Assembly: GCA_021791235.1 (NCBI GenBank)
Contig: JAJYXA010000255.1
Span: 1 to 6,175 of the forward strand
Origin: Pseudomonadota bacterium
Lineage (GTDB): Bacteria; Pseudomonadota; Gammaproteobacteria; Burkholderiales; Thiobacillaceae
Direction of reading: 5' to 3'
Length of the DNA stretch: 6,175 nt
Shown: positions 1 through 6,175 of the stretch, in pieces
Position numbering within the stretch: position 1 is the first letter of the stretch
Layout: every line of letters begins with the position of its first letter
Position numbers and translations under genes: made by a program
Notes under the pieces: model-generated
What the model saw: the letters and a program-made list of their open reading frames with translations, nothing else
Databases searched by the model: none
Told to the model about the DNA's origin: nothing

Positions 1-463
1 CCATGTCGATGTTGAGCTCGGTGCAGTCGGCGGTGAGGCCCGTCTGCAGCGTGGTGGCGACGCTGCCGGCGAGGTCGCGGCCGAGCGTGGTGGCGCCGAG
101 CAGCAGGATCTCCGGCTCGTAGGCGTTGACCAGATCGGTCAGCCCTTTGGTGAACGGCTGGTTGCGGTAGTCGGCCAGCAGCGGGTCTTCCATCAGGTAG
201 CAGAGGTCGGCGCCGTAGTGGAACGCCTCCTGGCAGAAGCGCCGCGTCTGGATGCCGGGCGCCCCCATCACCACGCCGGCCAGCGGCACGCCGAGCTTGT
301 CGGCGAGCTTGCGGCCTTCGCCCATCAGCTCCCAGGAGACGGGGTGGGCGACGCCGCGCTCGTGCTCGACGAACACCCACACGCCCTTGTACGACGCCAG
401 GCGCGGGTCGAGTTCGAATTTGCGCCGCCCGGCGGGTTTTTTCTGTTCGGTTGTTTCGCTCAT
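1..463 (-). CDS. fixB: FixB, electron transfer flavoprotein alpha subunit (5' part, runs off left edge)
   Basis: This is the N-terminal 154 residues of the ETF-alpha-like FixB. With FixA, FixC and FixX, FixB forms the membrane-associated complex that oxidises NADH and, by flavin-based electron bifurcation, reduces ferredoxin or flavodoxin for nitrogenase and quinone. The visible protein starts [15 protein letters not shown], a charged lead of about 26 residues, and then enters the ETF alpha/beta fold with [20 protein letters not shown] (about 28-47), AGVVMG (about 62-67) and [16 protein letters not shown] (about 118-133). The FAD-binding C-terminal domain lies outside the window. The ATG at 463 is chosen because AAAGGA lies 7 bases upstream; that sequence overlaps the fixA stop codon. 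The 11-base gap after fixA implies translational linkage. General ETF-alpha is the alternative, but the fixA and nif neighbours favour FixB. Confidence 0.93.
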   Translation of the reverse strand, partial: MSETTEQKKPAGRRKFELDPRLASYKGVWVFVEHERGVAHPVSWELMGEGRKLADKLGVPLAGVVMGAPGIQTRRFCQEAFHYGADLCYLMEDPLLADYRNQPFTKGLTDLVNAYEPEILLLGATTLGRDLAGSVATTLQTGLTADCTELNIDM

Positions 464-470
464 GACTCGG

Positions 471-476
471 TCCTTT
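471..476 (-). promoter_or_regulatory. Ribosome binding site of fixB overlapping the fixA stop
   Basis: The minus strand reads AAAGGA, then 7 bases, then the fixB ATG. The last bases of this element share positions 475-476 with the fixA TAA stop codon, an arrangement typical of translationally coupled ETF subunits that are needed in equal amounts. Confidence 0.7.
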
Positions 477-1320
477 AGGCGCGGGCCTGGCCGATGTCCT
501 CGGCCAGGTTCGGATACTTGGTGAACATCTTCGCCAGCAGGGTGACGGCGAGGTCCTTCGGCTCGCGGCTTTCGCAGTCGATGATCTCGGCGCGCTGCGA
601 CTTGGCCTGCGGCGCGAACACCTTGCTGACGATGGTGGGCGAGCCCTTCAGCCCGATCTTCGCCACGTCCTCGATGCCGGCGGCGTCCTTGTCCCACTGC
701 TTCAGCGGGTAGCGGGCGGCGCGGAACATGTTGCTCATGGTCGCGAAGCGCATCTCGTTGCTGCCCTCGAGCATGGTGATCAGGCAGGGCAATTGGGTCT
801 TCAGCACCTGCACGCCGCCCTCGGCGCGCCGGTGCAGGGTGATCTCGCGCTGGTCCAGGTCGAGGTCGACGATCTGCGAGACGTAGGTCAGCAGCTGCAG
901 GTCGAGCCGCTTGGCGATGCCGGGGCCGACCTGGGCGGTGTCGCCGTCGATGGTCTGCTTGCCGGCGAACACGATGTCCACCGGCATGTCTTCCTGGATC
1001 TTCCGGATCGCGGAGGCGAGCGCGAAGCTGGTGGCCAGGGTGTCGGAGCCGGCGAAGGCGCGGTCGGTCACCAGGATGGCGTCATCGGCACCAAAGGAGA
1101 TGGCCTTGCGCAACGCGGCCTCGGCCTGCGGCGGGCCCATGCACAGTACGGTGACGCGGCCGCCATACTGGTCCTTCAGGCGCAGCGCCTCTTCCAGGGC
1201 GAACAGGTCGTAGGGATTGACGATGGCCGGCACGCCCTGGCGCATGATGGTGTTGGTCACCGGATGCACGCGGATCTGCGCGCTGTCCGGAACCTGCTTG
1301 ATGCAGACGACGATATGCAT
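475..1320 (-). CDS. fixA: FixA, electron transfer flavoprotein beta subunit
   Basis: A complete 281-residue ETF-beta-family protein and partner of FixB in the bifurcating FixABCX complex, which feeds low-potential electrons to nitrogenase. The N-terminus [13 protein letters not shown], the segment [16 protein letters not shown] (about 35-50) and the nucleotide/flavin-binding signature [14 protein letters not shown] (about 120-133) are all visible; the last is characteristic of FixA and related bifurcating ETF-beta proteins. The length is normal for the family. The reading frame stays open upstream to about 2400 because of high GC, but that part overlaps nifW and cysE and reads as low-complexity Arg/Pro/His. 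The ATG at 1320 gives the family N-terminus and has AAGGAA (1328-1333) 7 bases upstream. The gap from the nifW stop is 14 bases, so fixA probably has no promoter of its own and is transcribed from the nifV promoter. Confidence 0.96.
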   Translation of the reverse strand: MHIVVCIKQVPDSAQIRVHPVTNTIMRQGVPAIVNPYDLFALEEALRLKDQYGGRVTVLCMGPPQAEAALRKAISFGADDAILVTDRAFAGSDTLATSFALASAIRKIQEDMPVDIVFAGKQTIDGDTAQVGPGIAKRLDLQLLTYVSQIVDLDLDQREITLHRRAEGGVQVLKTQLPCLITMLEGSNEMRFATMSNMFRAARYPLKQWDKDAAGIEDVAKIGLKGSPTIVSKVFAPQAKSQRAEIIDCESREPKDLAVTLLAKMFTKYPNLAEDIGQARA

Positions 1321-1334
1321 GATCTGTTTCCTTC

Positions 1335-1667
1335 TCAACCGCGGGTGGACATCGCCGTGCGCATGCTTTCCAGCGACACGTGCTGCGTGCCGTCGACGTC
1401 CTGGAAGACCTTGAACACCTTTTCCCTGGCGGCGGTGGAGGTGACGAAGTCGCTGTAGGCCTTGGCCAGCAGTTCCTTGCACACGCCGTGCAGGGTGTGG
1501 TCGTCCATCTCGGCGGTACCCGGCGTCGCGCGCAGGTACTGGTTGAACCGCTTCAGGATGTGCAGCCGGTTGACGTTGACGACGGCTTGCTCGAAGTCGA
1601 TCTGGAAGAATTCGAGGAATTCTTCCGCCGCTGAAAAGCTGGCCATTTTCTGGAGGAGGGCGCTCAT
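1335..1667 (-). CDS. nifW: NifW, nitrogenase-stabilizing/protective protein
   Basis: A complete 110-residue protein matching the small NifW family, which associates with the MoFe protein and is linked to its maturation or oxygen protection; the exact mechanism is not settled. The family core is clear: SAAEEFLEFFQIDFEQAVVN (about 12-31) followed by VNRLHILKRFNQYL (about 32-45), then a helical C-terminal half. The length is typical. The ATG at 1667 has only a weak GGAA about 6 bases upstream. An alternative ATG at 1646 (Met8) is preceded by CCTCCTCC, an anti-Shine-Dalgarno-like sequence, and so is less likely. The gene starts 24 bases after the cysE stop and ends 14 bases before fixA. The order nifV-cysE-nifW is also known from Azotobacter vinelandii, which supports the call. 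Confidence 0.95.
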   Translation of the reverse strand: MSALLQKMASFSAAEEFLEFFQIDFEQAVVNVNRLHILKRFNQYLRATPGTAEMDDHTLHGVCKELLAKAYSDFVTSTAAREKVFKVFQDVDGTQHVSLESMRTAMSTRG

Positions 1668-1691
1668 GTGGGTTCCGATGCTCGATGGGGT

Positions 1692-2486
1692 TCAGTGGGT
1701 GGTCCGCTTCAGGCTCACGGCGACGTGGCCCGGATCGCAGGTCTCGGTGCAGGTGATGCAGTCGTTGGTGGCCGGCGCATCCGCCGCCTCGGGCAGGATG
1801 CCCAGCTGTTTTTCCAGGTGGGCGATGCGGTCGAGCAGACAGGAAATCGCCTTGCCGACCGGGTCCGGCATCAGGTGGTGGTCGAGGTCGATGCCCTGCC
1901 GGGTGGTGCGCTGGCTCGCCGGCAGCACGACGCGGCCGGGGATGCCGACGACCGTCATGCCGGCCGGCACGTCCTGGATGACCACCGAGTTGGCGCCGAC
2001 GCGCGCGCCGCTGCCGACCGTGATGGGGCCGAGGATCTTGGCGCCGGCGCCGACCACCACGCCGTCTTCCAGGGTGGGATGGCGCTTGCCCGGGTTCCAG
2101 GAGACACCGCCGAGGGTGACGCCGTGATACAGCGTGACGTCGTCGCCGATTTCGGCGGTCTCGCCGATCACCACGCCGCAGCCGTGGTCGATGAAGAAGC
2201 GGCGGCCGATGGTGGCGCCCGGATGGATGTCGATCTGGGTGAACATGCGCGCGAAGAAGCTGAGGAAGCGCGCGGGGTAGCGCAGCCCGCGCGTCCACAG
2301 GACATGGCCGATGCGATGCCAGAGCAGGGCGTGGATGCCGGGATAGGTGGTGACGACCTCCCAGGTCGTGCGCGCGGCGGGGTCGCGCAGGAACACGCAA
2401 GCCACGTCCTCGCGCAGCAGGGCGATGAGCCCCGGCACGCGCGGGGCGGCGAGGGTCGGGGTGTCGTGGTCGATCAGCGTGGACAT
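1692..2486 (-). CDS. cysE: Nif-associated serine O-acetyltransferase
   Basis: Transfers an acetyl group from acetyl-CoA to L-serine, giving O-acetylserine, the direct precursor of cysteine. In nif clusters this copy (also called nifP or cysE1) is thought to raise cysteine supply for NifS-driven Fe-S cluster assembly. With the chosen start the protein has 264 residues: a helical N-terminal part (about 15-80) and a left-handed hexapeptide-repeat domain (about 85-185). By alignment from memory to E. coli CysE, Asp86 and His88 (DIHPG), the catalytic His101 (FIDHG) and His136 (KRHPT) are retained. After the beta-helix comes [22 protein letters not shown] (about 208-229), a likely helix, then an unusual Cys-x2-Cys-x3-Cys (243, 246, 250). 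The C-terminus KRTTH lacks the terminal Ile that inserts into CysK, so it may not form a classical cysteine synthase complex. An upstream ATG at 2501 would add 5 residues but has no good ribosome site. Confidence 0.94.
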   Translation of the reverse strand: MSTLIDHDTPTLAAPRVPGLIALLREDVACVFLRDPAARTTWEVVTTYPGIHALLWHRIGHVLWTRGLRYPARFLSFFARMFTQIDIHPGATIGRRFFIDHGCGVVIGETAEIGDDVTLYHGVTLGGVSWNPGKRHPTLEDGVVVGAGAKILGPITVGSGARVGANSVVIQDVPAGMTVVGIPGRVVLPASQRTTRQGIDLDHHLMPDPVGKAISCLLDRIAHLEKQLGILPEAADAPATNDCITCTETCDPGHVAVSLKRTTH

Positions 2487-2493
2487 GGTCGCT

Positions 2494-2499
2494 TTCCTC
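2494..2499 (-). promoter_or_regulatory. Ribosome binding site deciding the cysE start
   Basis: GAGGAA on the minus strand lies 7 bases before the ATG at 2486. The competing ATG at 2501, one base after the nifV stop, has only an AGGT about 12 bases upstream. The shorter, 264-residue CysE is therefore preferred. The site lies in the 16-base gap after nifV. Confidence 0.7.
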
Positions 2500-2502
2500 A
2501 TC

Positions 2503-3645
2503 TCAGGACTGCACCTGCGCGCGCGGCAGCGCTTCCAGGTAGAAGCGCTTCAGGTCGGCGGAGTCCGGCGTCCGTTTGGTGGCGACGGCGTGTTCGCGGA
2601 TGCGCGCGAGCATGGCCTTGGCCTCGAATTGGGTGAGCACGATGCCGAGTCCGGCATAGGCCTGGATCACGGCGCGCGAGCCAGAGTGCTTGCCGAGCAC
2701 CAGCGTGTGGGTGCGGCCGACGGATTCCGGGGCGAGGCCCTGGTAGTTGAGCGGGTTCTTCAGCAGGCCGTCGACGTGGATGCCGGATTCGTGGGTGAAC
2801 ACGGCGTCGCCGACGATGCTCTTGTTCACCGGCACCGGACGGCCCGAGGCGACCGCCACCAGGTGCGAGATGTCCGGGAAGTGGCGGCTGTCGATGCCGG
2901 TCGAGAGGTTGTAGAGGTGGTGCAGCGCGGTGACCGACTCCTCCAGCGCGGCGTTGCCGGCGCGCTCGCCCAACCCGTTGACCGTGGTGTTGACGTGGCT
3001 GGCGCCGGCCAGCACCGCGGCCAGCGTGTTGGCGGTCGCCAGGCCGAGGTCGTTGTGGGCGTGCATCTCGAGTTCGAGGTCGCTCGCCTCGTGCAGCGCG
3101 CTGATGCGCTTGAAGGTCGTGAACGGATCCAGCAGGCCGAGCGTGTCGGCGAAGCGGAAGCGCCGCGCCCCGGCGCGTTCCGCCATTTCCAGCACGCGCA
3201 GCAGGAAGTCCGGGTCGGCGCGCGACGCGTCCTCGCCGCCGACGCAGACGTCGAGGCCGAGGTCGAGGGCCCGCCTGACGTAGTGGCCGATGGTGTCGAG
3301 CACCCAGTCGCGCTCGCGTCCCAGCTTGTGGCGAATCTGGATGTCGGACACCGGGATCGACAGGTTGACGATCTGCGCGCCGCAGCCGGCGGCGGCGCCG
3401 AGGTCGGCATCGTGCATGCGCGACCACACCATCAGGCTCGCCGGCAGGCCGAGCGCGGCGATGGCGCGGATGTTCTCGCGCTCTTCCCGGCCCATGACCG
3501 GAATGCCCACCTCCATTTCGGAGACGCCGGCGGCGGCCAGCGCCCGGGCAATGGCGATGCGTTCCTCGGCGGTGAAGGCCACGCCGGCGGTCTGCTCGCC
3601 ATCGCGCAGGGTCGTGTCATTCACGACGACAACAGGGTGGGCCAT
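2503..3645 (-). CDS. nifV: NifV, homocitrate synthase
   Basis: Condenses acetyl-CoA with 2-oxoglutarate to give (R)-homocitrate, the organic ligand of the iron-molybdenum cofactor. The 380-residue protein has the normal NifV length and the DRE-TIM metallolyase layout. Near the N-terminus it shows [16 protein letters not shown] (about 9-24), containing the metal-binding Asp and catalytic Arg, and [10 protein letters not shown] (about 43-52). Mid-protein it has the metal-binding [12 protein letters not shown] (195-206) and GLGERAGNA (224-232), and then [14 protein letters not shown] (285-298) in the subdomain. The IPVMG segment and the nif neighbours argue for NifV and against isopropylmalate synthase (LeuA) or lysine-pathway homocitrate synthase. 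The ATG at 3645 is preceded by GGAG 5 bases upstream. It is the first gene of a compact nifV-cysE-nifW-fixA-fixB unit behind a sigma-54/NifA promoter. Confidence 0.97.
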   Translation of the reverse strand: MAHPVVVVNDTTLRDGEQTAGVAFTAEERIAIARALAAAGVSEMEVGIPVMGREERENIRAIAALGLPASLMVWSRMHDADLGAAAGCGAQIVNLSIPVSDIQIRHKLGRERDWVLDTIGHYVRRALDLGLDVCVGGEDASRADPDFLLRVLEMAERAGARRFRFADTLGLLDPFTTFKRISALHEASDLELEMHAHNDLGLATANTLAAVLAGASHVNTTVNGLGERAGNAALEESVTALHHLYNLSTGIDSRHFPDISHLVAVASGRPVPVNKSIVGDAVFTHESGIHVDGLLKNPLNYQGLAPESVGRTHTLVLGKHSGSRAVIQAYAGLGIVLTQFEAKAMLARIREHAVATKRTPDSADLKRFYLEALPRAQVQS

Positions 3646-3681
3646 GTTCGCTCCAGGAAGATTCGCTTACATCAGGCAATC

Positions 3682-3697
3682 AGCAAGGGGCGTGCCA
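3682..3697 (-). promoter_or_regulatory. Sigma-54 (-24/-12) promoter of nifV
   Basis: The minus strand reads TGGCACGCCCCTTGCT, a full match to the RpoN consensus TGGCACG-N4-TTGC(A/T), with C before TGG as in YTGGCACG. Counting 12 bases from the GC element puts the start of transcription near 3671, giving a leader of about 26 bases to the nifV ATG at 3645. It lies in non-coding DNA, points at nifV and has a NifA site at the usual distance, so a chance match is unlikely. Confidence 0.93.
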
Positions 3698-3715
3698 AGG
3701 TAAATTGTTGCGAGG

Positions 3716-3728
3716 AATCAGCCTGTTA
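3716..3728. promoter_or_regulatory. Candidate IHF binding site between NifA site and promoter
   Basis: The plus strand reads AATCAGCCTGTTA, which fits the IHF consensus WATCAA-N4-TTR with one mismatch (G for the last A of the first block). It lies between the sigma-54 element and the NifA upstream site, where IHF bends the DNA in other nif promoters. The consensus is loose, so position is as important an argument as the match. Confidence 0.5.
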
Positions 3729-3780
3729 CCGGTTTGCGACGACGGCGGCCGCAGGGGCGAAAACAACATTTGTCGGGGAT

Positions 3781-3796
3781 TGTAGGGATTGCGACA
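3781..3796. promoter_or_regulatory. NifA upstream activator sequence (TGT-N10-ACA)
   Basis: The plus strand reads TGTAGGGATTGCGACA, an exact TGT-N10-ACA. Its centre is about 117 bases upstream of the predicted nifV transcription start, within the range usual for NifA sites. NifA bound here would contact the sigma-54 polymerase at 3682-3697 by DNA looping. It is the only exact copy I found in this spacer. Confidence 0.85.
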
Positions 3797-3829
3797 TGAC
3801 GACCGGGACGGCTTTGGGAAGTGCTGAGA

Positions 3830-3880
3830 AGCCCTTCGACAAGCCTGTCCTGAGTCAACCGAAGGGCTCAGGGCGAACGG
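3830..3880. repeat. Hairpin-forming dispersed intergenic repeat
   Basis: A 9-base inverted repeat, AGCCCTTCG (3830-3838) and CGAAGGGCT (3860-3868), encloses a 21-base loop. A second overlapping pair, CCTGAG (3849-3854) and CTCAGG (3867-3872), gives a competing stem. The string ends GGGCTCAGGGCGAACGG. It resembles the widespread proteobacterial intergenic repeat in which a CCCTTCGACAAGC half faces CTCAGGGCGAACGG; that identification is from memory. It begins about 26 bases beyond the ald stop. It could end or slow ald transcription, but no U-run follows on the minus strand, so I do not call an intrinsic terminator. Confidence 0.6.
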
Positions 3881-3905
3881 TGGCTGAGATTTGTTCGGGA
3901 CTTCC

Positions 3906-5018
3906 CTACGCCGCCTGCGCAGTGATCTCGAACGGCTCGCAGACGTAGCCAAGGTCGGCGGCGACCGCCGGATGGGTGACCCGGCCGCGGTAGACGTTGA
4001 GGCCGTCGCGCAGCCCGGGATGGTCGAGTAGCGCGCGCGTGCCCTTGTCGGCGAGTTCCAGCGCGAGCGGCAGCGTCACCGCCGTCAGCGCCAGCGTGGC
4101 GGTGCGCGCGGCGGCGCCCGGCATGTTGGTGACGCAGTAGTGCACCACGCCGGCCTCGACGTAGGTGGGGTGGGAATGCGTGGTCGGGCGCGAGGTGTCG
4201 GCGCAGCCGCCCTGGTCGATCGCGATGTCCACCAGCACCGAGCCCGGTTTCATCGCTGCGATCATCTTGCGGCTCAGCAGGCGCGGGGCCCGCTTGCCGG
4301 GAATCAGCACGGCGCCGATGACCAGATCCGCCTCGCGCGTGAGGTCGGCGATGGCGGCCGGCTCGGAATAGCGCGTCTTCACGCGCATGCCGAAGACGTT
4401 GTCGAGGTCGCGCAGGCGCGCCGGGTCGATGTCGAGCACGCTGACCTCGGCGCCGAAGCCGAGCGCCATCTTCGCGGCATTGAGGCCGGCGACGCCGCCG
4501 CCGAGGATGGCCACCTTGCCCGGCGCCACGCCCGGCACGCCGCCCAGCAGCACGCCACTGCCGCCGTTGGCGATCTGCAGGGCGGTGGCGCCCGCCTGCA
4601 CCGCCAGGCGGCCGGCCACTTCCGACATCGGAATCAGCAGCGGCAGCCGGCCCTGGGCATCGGTGACGGTCTCGTAGGCGATGCCGATGACTTTCCTGTC
4701 GAGCAGGCCGCGCGTCAGCTCCGGTTCGGGCGCCAGGTGCAGATAGCAGAACAGGATCTGCCCTTCGCGCAGCAGCGCGACTTCCGACGGCTGCGGCTCC
4801 TTGACCTTGACGATCAGGTCGCTGCCGTAGATTTCGCGCTGGCCGGCGATCATGGCGCCGGCGGCCTCGTACATCGCGTCGGAAAAGCCGATGCGTGCGC
4901 CGGCGGCGGTTTCCACCAGCACCGTGTGGCCGCGTGCCGTGAGCGTGCTCACCCCGGCGGGGGTGACGCCGACGCGGTATTCGTGGTCCTTGATTTCTTT
5001 CGGGATGCCGATGCGCAT
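3906..5018 (-). CDS. ald: Alanine dehydrogenase
   Basis: Catalyses the reversible NAD-dependent conversion of L-alanine to pyruvate, ammonium and NADH in the cytoplasm. The 370-residue length is typical. The N-terminus MRIGIPKEIKDHEYRVGVTP carries the substrate-binding Arg15; Lys73 (VKVKEP) and His94 (YLHLAPEPE) correspond to the pyruvate-binding Lys and catalytic His of characterised enzymes. The Rossmann motif ILGGGVAGLNAAK spans about 171-183, with Asp196 at the end of the second strand for the NAD ribose, and catalytic Asp268 lies in VDIAIDQGG. The nicotinamide transhydrogenase alpha subunit is related but longer and does not keep this combination. The ATG at 5018 has GGAGG 6 bases upstream. 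The gene lies alone between the isc genes and the nifV promoter, with spacers of 151 and 260 bases. A role in nitrogen fixation is only suggested by position. Confidence 0.96.
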   Translation of the reverse strand: MRIGIPKEIKDHEYRVGVTPAGVSTLTARGHTVLVETAAGARIGFSDAMYEAAGAMIAGQREIYGSDLIVKVKEPQPSEVALLREGQILFCYLHLAPEPELTRGLLDRKVIGIAYETVTDAQGRLPLLIPMSEVAGRLAVQAGATALQIANGGSGVLLGGVPGVAPGKVAILGGGVAGLNAAKMALGFGAEVSVLDIDPARLRDLDNVFGMRVKTRYSEPAAIADLTREADLVIGAVLIPGKRAPRLLSRKMIAAMKPGSVLVDIAIDQGGCADTSRPTTHSHPTYVEAGVVHYCVTNMPGAAARTATLALTAVTLPLALELADKGTRALLDHPGLRDGLNVYRGRVTHPAVAADLGYVCEPFEITAQAA

Positions 5019-5024
5019 GAAAGA

Positions 5025-5029
5025 CCTCC
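5025..5029 (-). promoter_or_regulatory. Strong ribosome binding site of ald
   Basis: GGAGG on the minus strand lies 6 bases before the ald ATG at 5018. It is the strongest Shine-Dalgarno match in the window and fixes the ald start. Confidence 0.75.
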
Positions 5030-5113
5030 GGAAACAGCAGTCAGGTGGCTACCACAGGGGAAGCGAGAAAACCGCGGACAGCAGAACGTTCTGAACGAGC
5101 AGGGCCGAGGCAC

Positions 5114-5128
5114 GCAAGGTGATGCCCA
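5114..5128 (-). promoter_or_regulatory. Weak sigma-54-like element upstream of ald (tentative)
   Basis: The minus strand reads TGGGCATCACCTTGC. The essential GG and GC dinucleotides are at the correct 10-base separation, with TTGC intact and C before TGG, but the CACG part of the -24 box is lost. Transcription would start near 5102, giving an 84-base leader for ald. I found no TGT-N10-ACA in the spacer or at the expected distance inside fdx, so NifA control is not supported. It may be a chance match; ald could instead be read through from isc. Confidence 0.22.
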
Positions 5129-5169
5129 GAAGGCTTCCTTGGCCCACGCGCGGCCAGGCAATGTTCAAC

Positions 5170-5508
5170 TCAATGCCCTTCCTTGACCATGTTGATCGAG
5201 TAGCGGGGGATCTCGATCACCAGGTCGCTGCCGTCGACGACGGCCTGGCAGGCCAGGCGCGATTGCGGCTCCAGGCCCCATGCCTTGTCGAGCAGGTCGT
5301 CTTCCAGTTCGGTGCTGGGAGCCAGCGAGGCGTAGCCTTCGCGCACGATGACGTGGCAGGTGGTGCAGGCGCAGGAGCGCTCGCAGGCGTGGTCGATCTC
5401 GATGCCGCCGGCGAGCAGGCTGTCGCACAGCGTGGCGCCGCGTTCGGCCTCCAGCACGAGGCCGTCGGGGCACAGGCTTTCGTGCGGCAATACGATGATC
5501 TGCGCCAT
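5170..5508 (-). CDS. fdx: ISC-type [2Fe-2S] ferredoxin
   Basis: A complete 112-residue adrenodoxin-like ferredoxin, the electron donor of the ISC iron-sulfur assembly machinery (IscS/IscU with HscA/HscB). The cluster ligands Cys42, Cys48, Cys51 and Cys87 stand in the order and spacing C-x5-C-x2-C-x35-C seen in E. coli Fdx, and the extra conserved Cys46 is also present (HACERSCACTTCHVIV, about 40-55). The segment SLAPSTELEDDLLDKAWGLEPQSRLACQ (about 61-88) is typical of this subfamily and distinguishes it from plant-type or nif-specific FdxN ferredoxins. The start at 5508 gives the standard N-terminus MAQIIVLPHE. It begins 2 bases after the hscA stop with only a weak ribosome site, so coupling to hscA translation is likely. 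No iscX follows; the next gene is ald after 151 bases. Confidence 0.96.
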   Translation of the reverse strand: MAQIIVLPHESLCPDGLVLEAERGATLCDSLLAGGIEIDHACERSCACTTCHVIVREGYASLAPSTELEDDLLDKAWGLEPQSRLACQAVVDGSDLVIEIPRYSINMVKEGH

Positions 5509-5510
5509 GG

Positions 5511-6175
5511 CTACGCGCCTATTGCGTCCAGCCGCTGGCCGGCCAGCGCGCTCTGGATGCTGGCGTCCATGCGGCGGGCGGCGAACTGCGCGGTGGCCCG
5601 GTTGAGCGAATCGGCAGCGCGCTTGATGGCGGTGTGGTCCGGGCCGTTCAGGAGCACGCGCAGGATTTCCATGGCGCGCTCGATCGCGATCCGTTCGGTG
5701 TCGGACAGCAGCCGCATGCCGTCCTGGTCGAGCGCCGCCTGGGTGGCCTCGAGCAGGCGCAGGCCGTCGACGCGCTGCTCGCGCAGGTTGCGCGCGTCCA
5801 TGTCGCGCTGGGCGTGGGTGAAGGAATCCTGCAGCATGCCGGCGATCTCCTCGTCGGTGAGGCCGTAGGACGGTTTGACCTCGACGGTGGCCTGCACGCC
5901 GCTGATCTGCTCCTGGGCGGAGACCGAGAGCAGGCCGTCGGCGTCGACCTGGAAGGTGACGCGGATGCGCGCCGCGCCCGCCACCATGGGCGGAATGCCG
6001 CGCAGCTCGAAGCGGGCGAGCGAGCGGCAGTCGCCGACCAGATCGCGTTCGCCCTGCACCACGTGGATGCTCATGGCGGTCTGGCCGTCCTTGAAGGTGG
6101 TGAATTCCTGGGCGCGCGCCACCGGGATGGTGGCGTTGCGCGGGATGACCTTCTCCGCCAGGCCGCCCATGGTCT
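5511..6175 (-). CDS. hscA: HscA, Hsp70-type Fe-S assembly chaperone (3' part, runs off right edge)
   Basis: The last 220 or so residues of HscA, the specialised Hsp70 that, with HscB, acts on the IscU scaffold during cluster transfer. The ATPase domain lies outside the window. Visible are the substrate-binding beta-sandwich, starting at [18 protein letters not shown], with [20 protein letters not shown] (about 24-43 of the visible part) and the HscA-typical [16 protein letters not shown] (about 48-63), then [12 protein letters not shown] and the helical lid to the C-terminus. There is no DnaK-like disordered glycine-rich tail, as expected for HscA. DnaK is the alternative, but the [13 protein letters not shown] signature and the adjoining fdx decide for HscA. 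No true start is visible; Met at 6170 is internal. The stop TAG is 2 bases from the fdx ATG. Confidence 0.95.
   Translation of the reverse strand, partial: TMGGLAEKVIPRNATIPVARAQEFTTFKDGQTAMSIHVVQGERDLVGDCRSLARFELRGIPPMVAGAARIRVTFQVDADGLLSVSAQEQISGVQATVEVKPSYGLTDEEIAGMLQDSFTHAQRDMDARNLREQRVDGLRLLEATQAALDQDGMRLLSDTERIAIERAMEILRVLLNGPDHTAIKRAADSLNRATAQFAARRMDASIQSALAGQRLDAIGA

Noticed and set aside
1321..2400. Open frame extending fixA upstream to a 641-residue protein, suggesting a fusion
   Set aside because: The extra part overlaps nifW and cysE on the same strand in another frame and reads as Arg/Pro/His-rich low complexity. The real FixA N-terminus and a good ribosome site are at 1320.
3830..3868. 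Intrinsic terminator of ald
   Set aside because: The stem is good, but the loop is long and no run of U follows on the minus strand; it is listed as a repeat instead.
2347..3948. Long plus-strand open frame (533 residues) opposite nifV
   Set aside because: It is antisense to well-recognised nifV and cysE, lacks any familiar domain and is explained by the high third-position GC of the minus-strand genes.
5082..5093. Perfect palindrome CAGAACGTTCTG in the fdx-ald spacer, possible operator
   Set aside because: A 12-base palindrome is expected about once or twice by chance in a window this size, and I recognise no regulator with this site. Only its place near ald is suggestive.
4140..5186. Plus-strand open frame (348 residues) opposite ald
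   Set aside because: Its His/Ala/Gly/Arg-rich composition mirrors ald codons; no motif is seen and ald is unambiguous.
5354..5367. TGGCAGGTGGTGCA on the plus strand as a sigma-54 promoter
   Set aside because: The GG to GC spacing is two bases too short, it lies inside fdx, and no plus-strand gene follows.

Overview
The window is a high-GC, tightly packed stretch in which every supported gene lies on the minus strand, so transcription runs from the right edge to the left. In transcription order: the 3' part of hscA, fdx, ald, nifV, a nif-type cysE, nifW, fixA and the 5' part of fixB. The proteins and the gene order suggest the chromosome (or a nitrogen-fixation island) of a diazotrophic proteobacterium. 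A betaproteobacterium, perhaps of the Rhodocyclales, is my best guess, but this is inferred from sequence style and gene order and not proven.

Right part (about 5019-6175): the C-terminal third of the Fe-S scaffold chaperone HscA ends 2 bases before the ISC-type [2Fe-2S] ferredoxin gene fdx. This is the usual end of an isc operon and suggests that the housekeeping iron-sulfur machinery, or a nif-dedicated copy of it, adjoins the nif genes. A 151-base spacer follows, with only a weak sigma-54-like sequence, and then a complete alanine dehydrogenase gene (ald) with a strong Shine-Dalgarno sequence.

Middle (3646-3905): this 260-base spacer is the main control region. On the ald side it holds a hairpin-forming repeat of the dispersed intergenic type. 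Towards nifV it carries a complete nif-type promoter reading left: a NifA upstream site TGT-N10-ACA (3781-3796), an IHF-like site (3716-3728) and a near-perfect sigma-54 -24/-12 element (3682-3697), with a predicted leader of about 26 bases.

Left part (1-3645): nifV, cysE, nifW, fixA and fixB follow with gaps of only 11 to 24 bases and probably form one NifA/sigma-54-driven operon. NifV makes the homocitrate of FeMo-co. CysE makes O-acetylserine for the cysteine whose sulfur is used in nitrogenase clusters. NifW is a nitrogenase-associated accessory protein. FixA and FixB are the two subunits of the electron-bifurcating flavoprotein that supplies low-potential electrons to nitrogenase; fixC and fixX would be expected just outside the left edge. 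I found no RNA gene, CRISPR array, insertion sequence or clearly new system. The most notable points are the intact nifV control region, ald placed between isc and nif genes, and a cysteine-rich tail on CysE.
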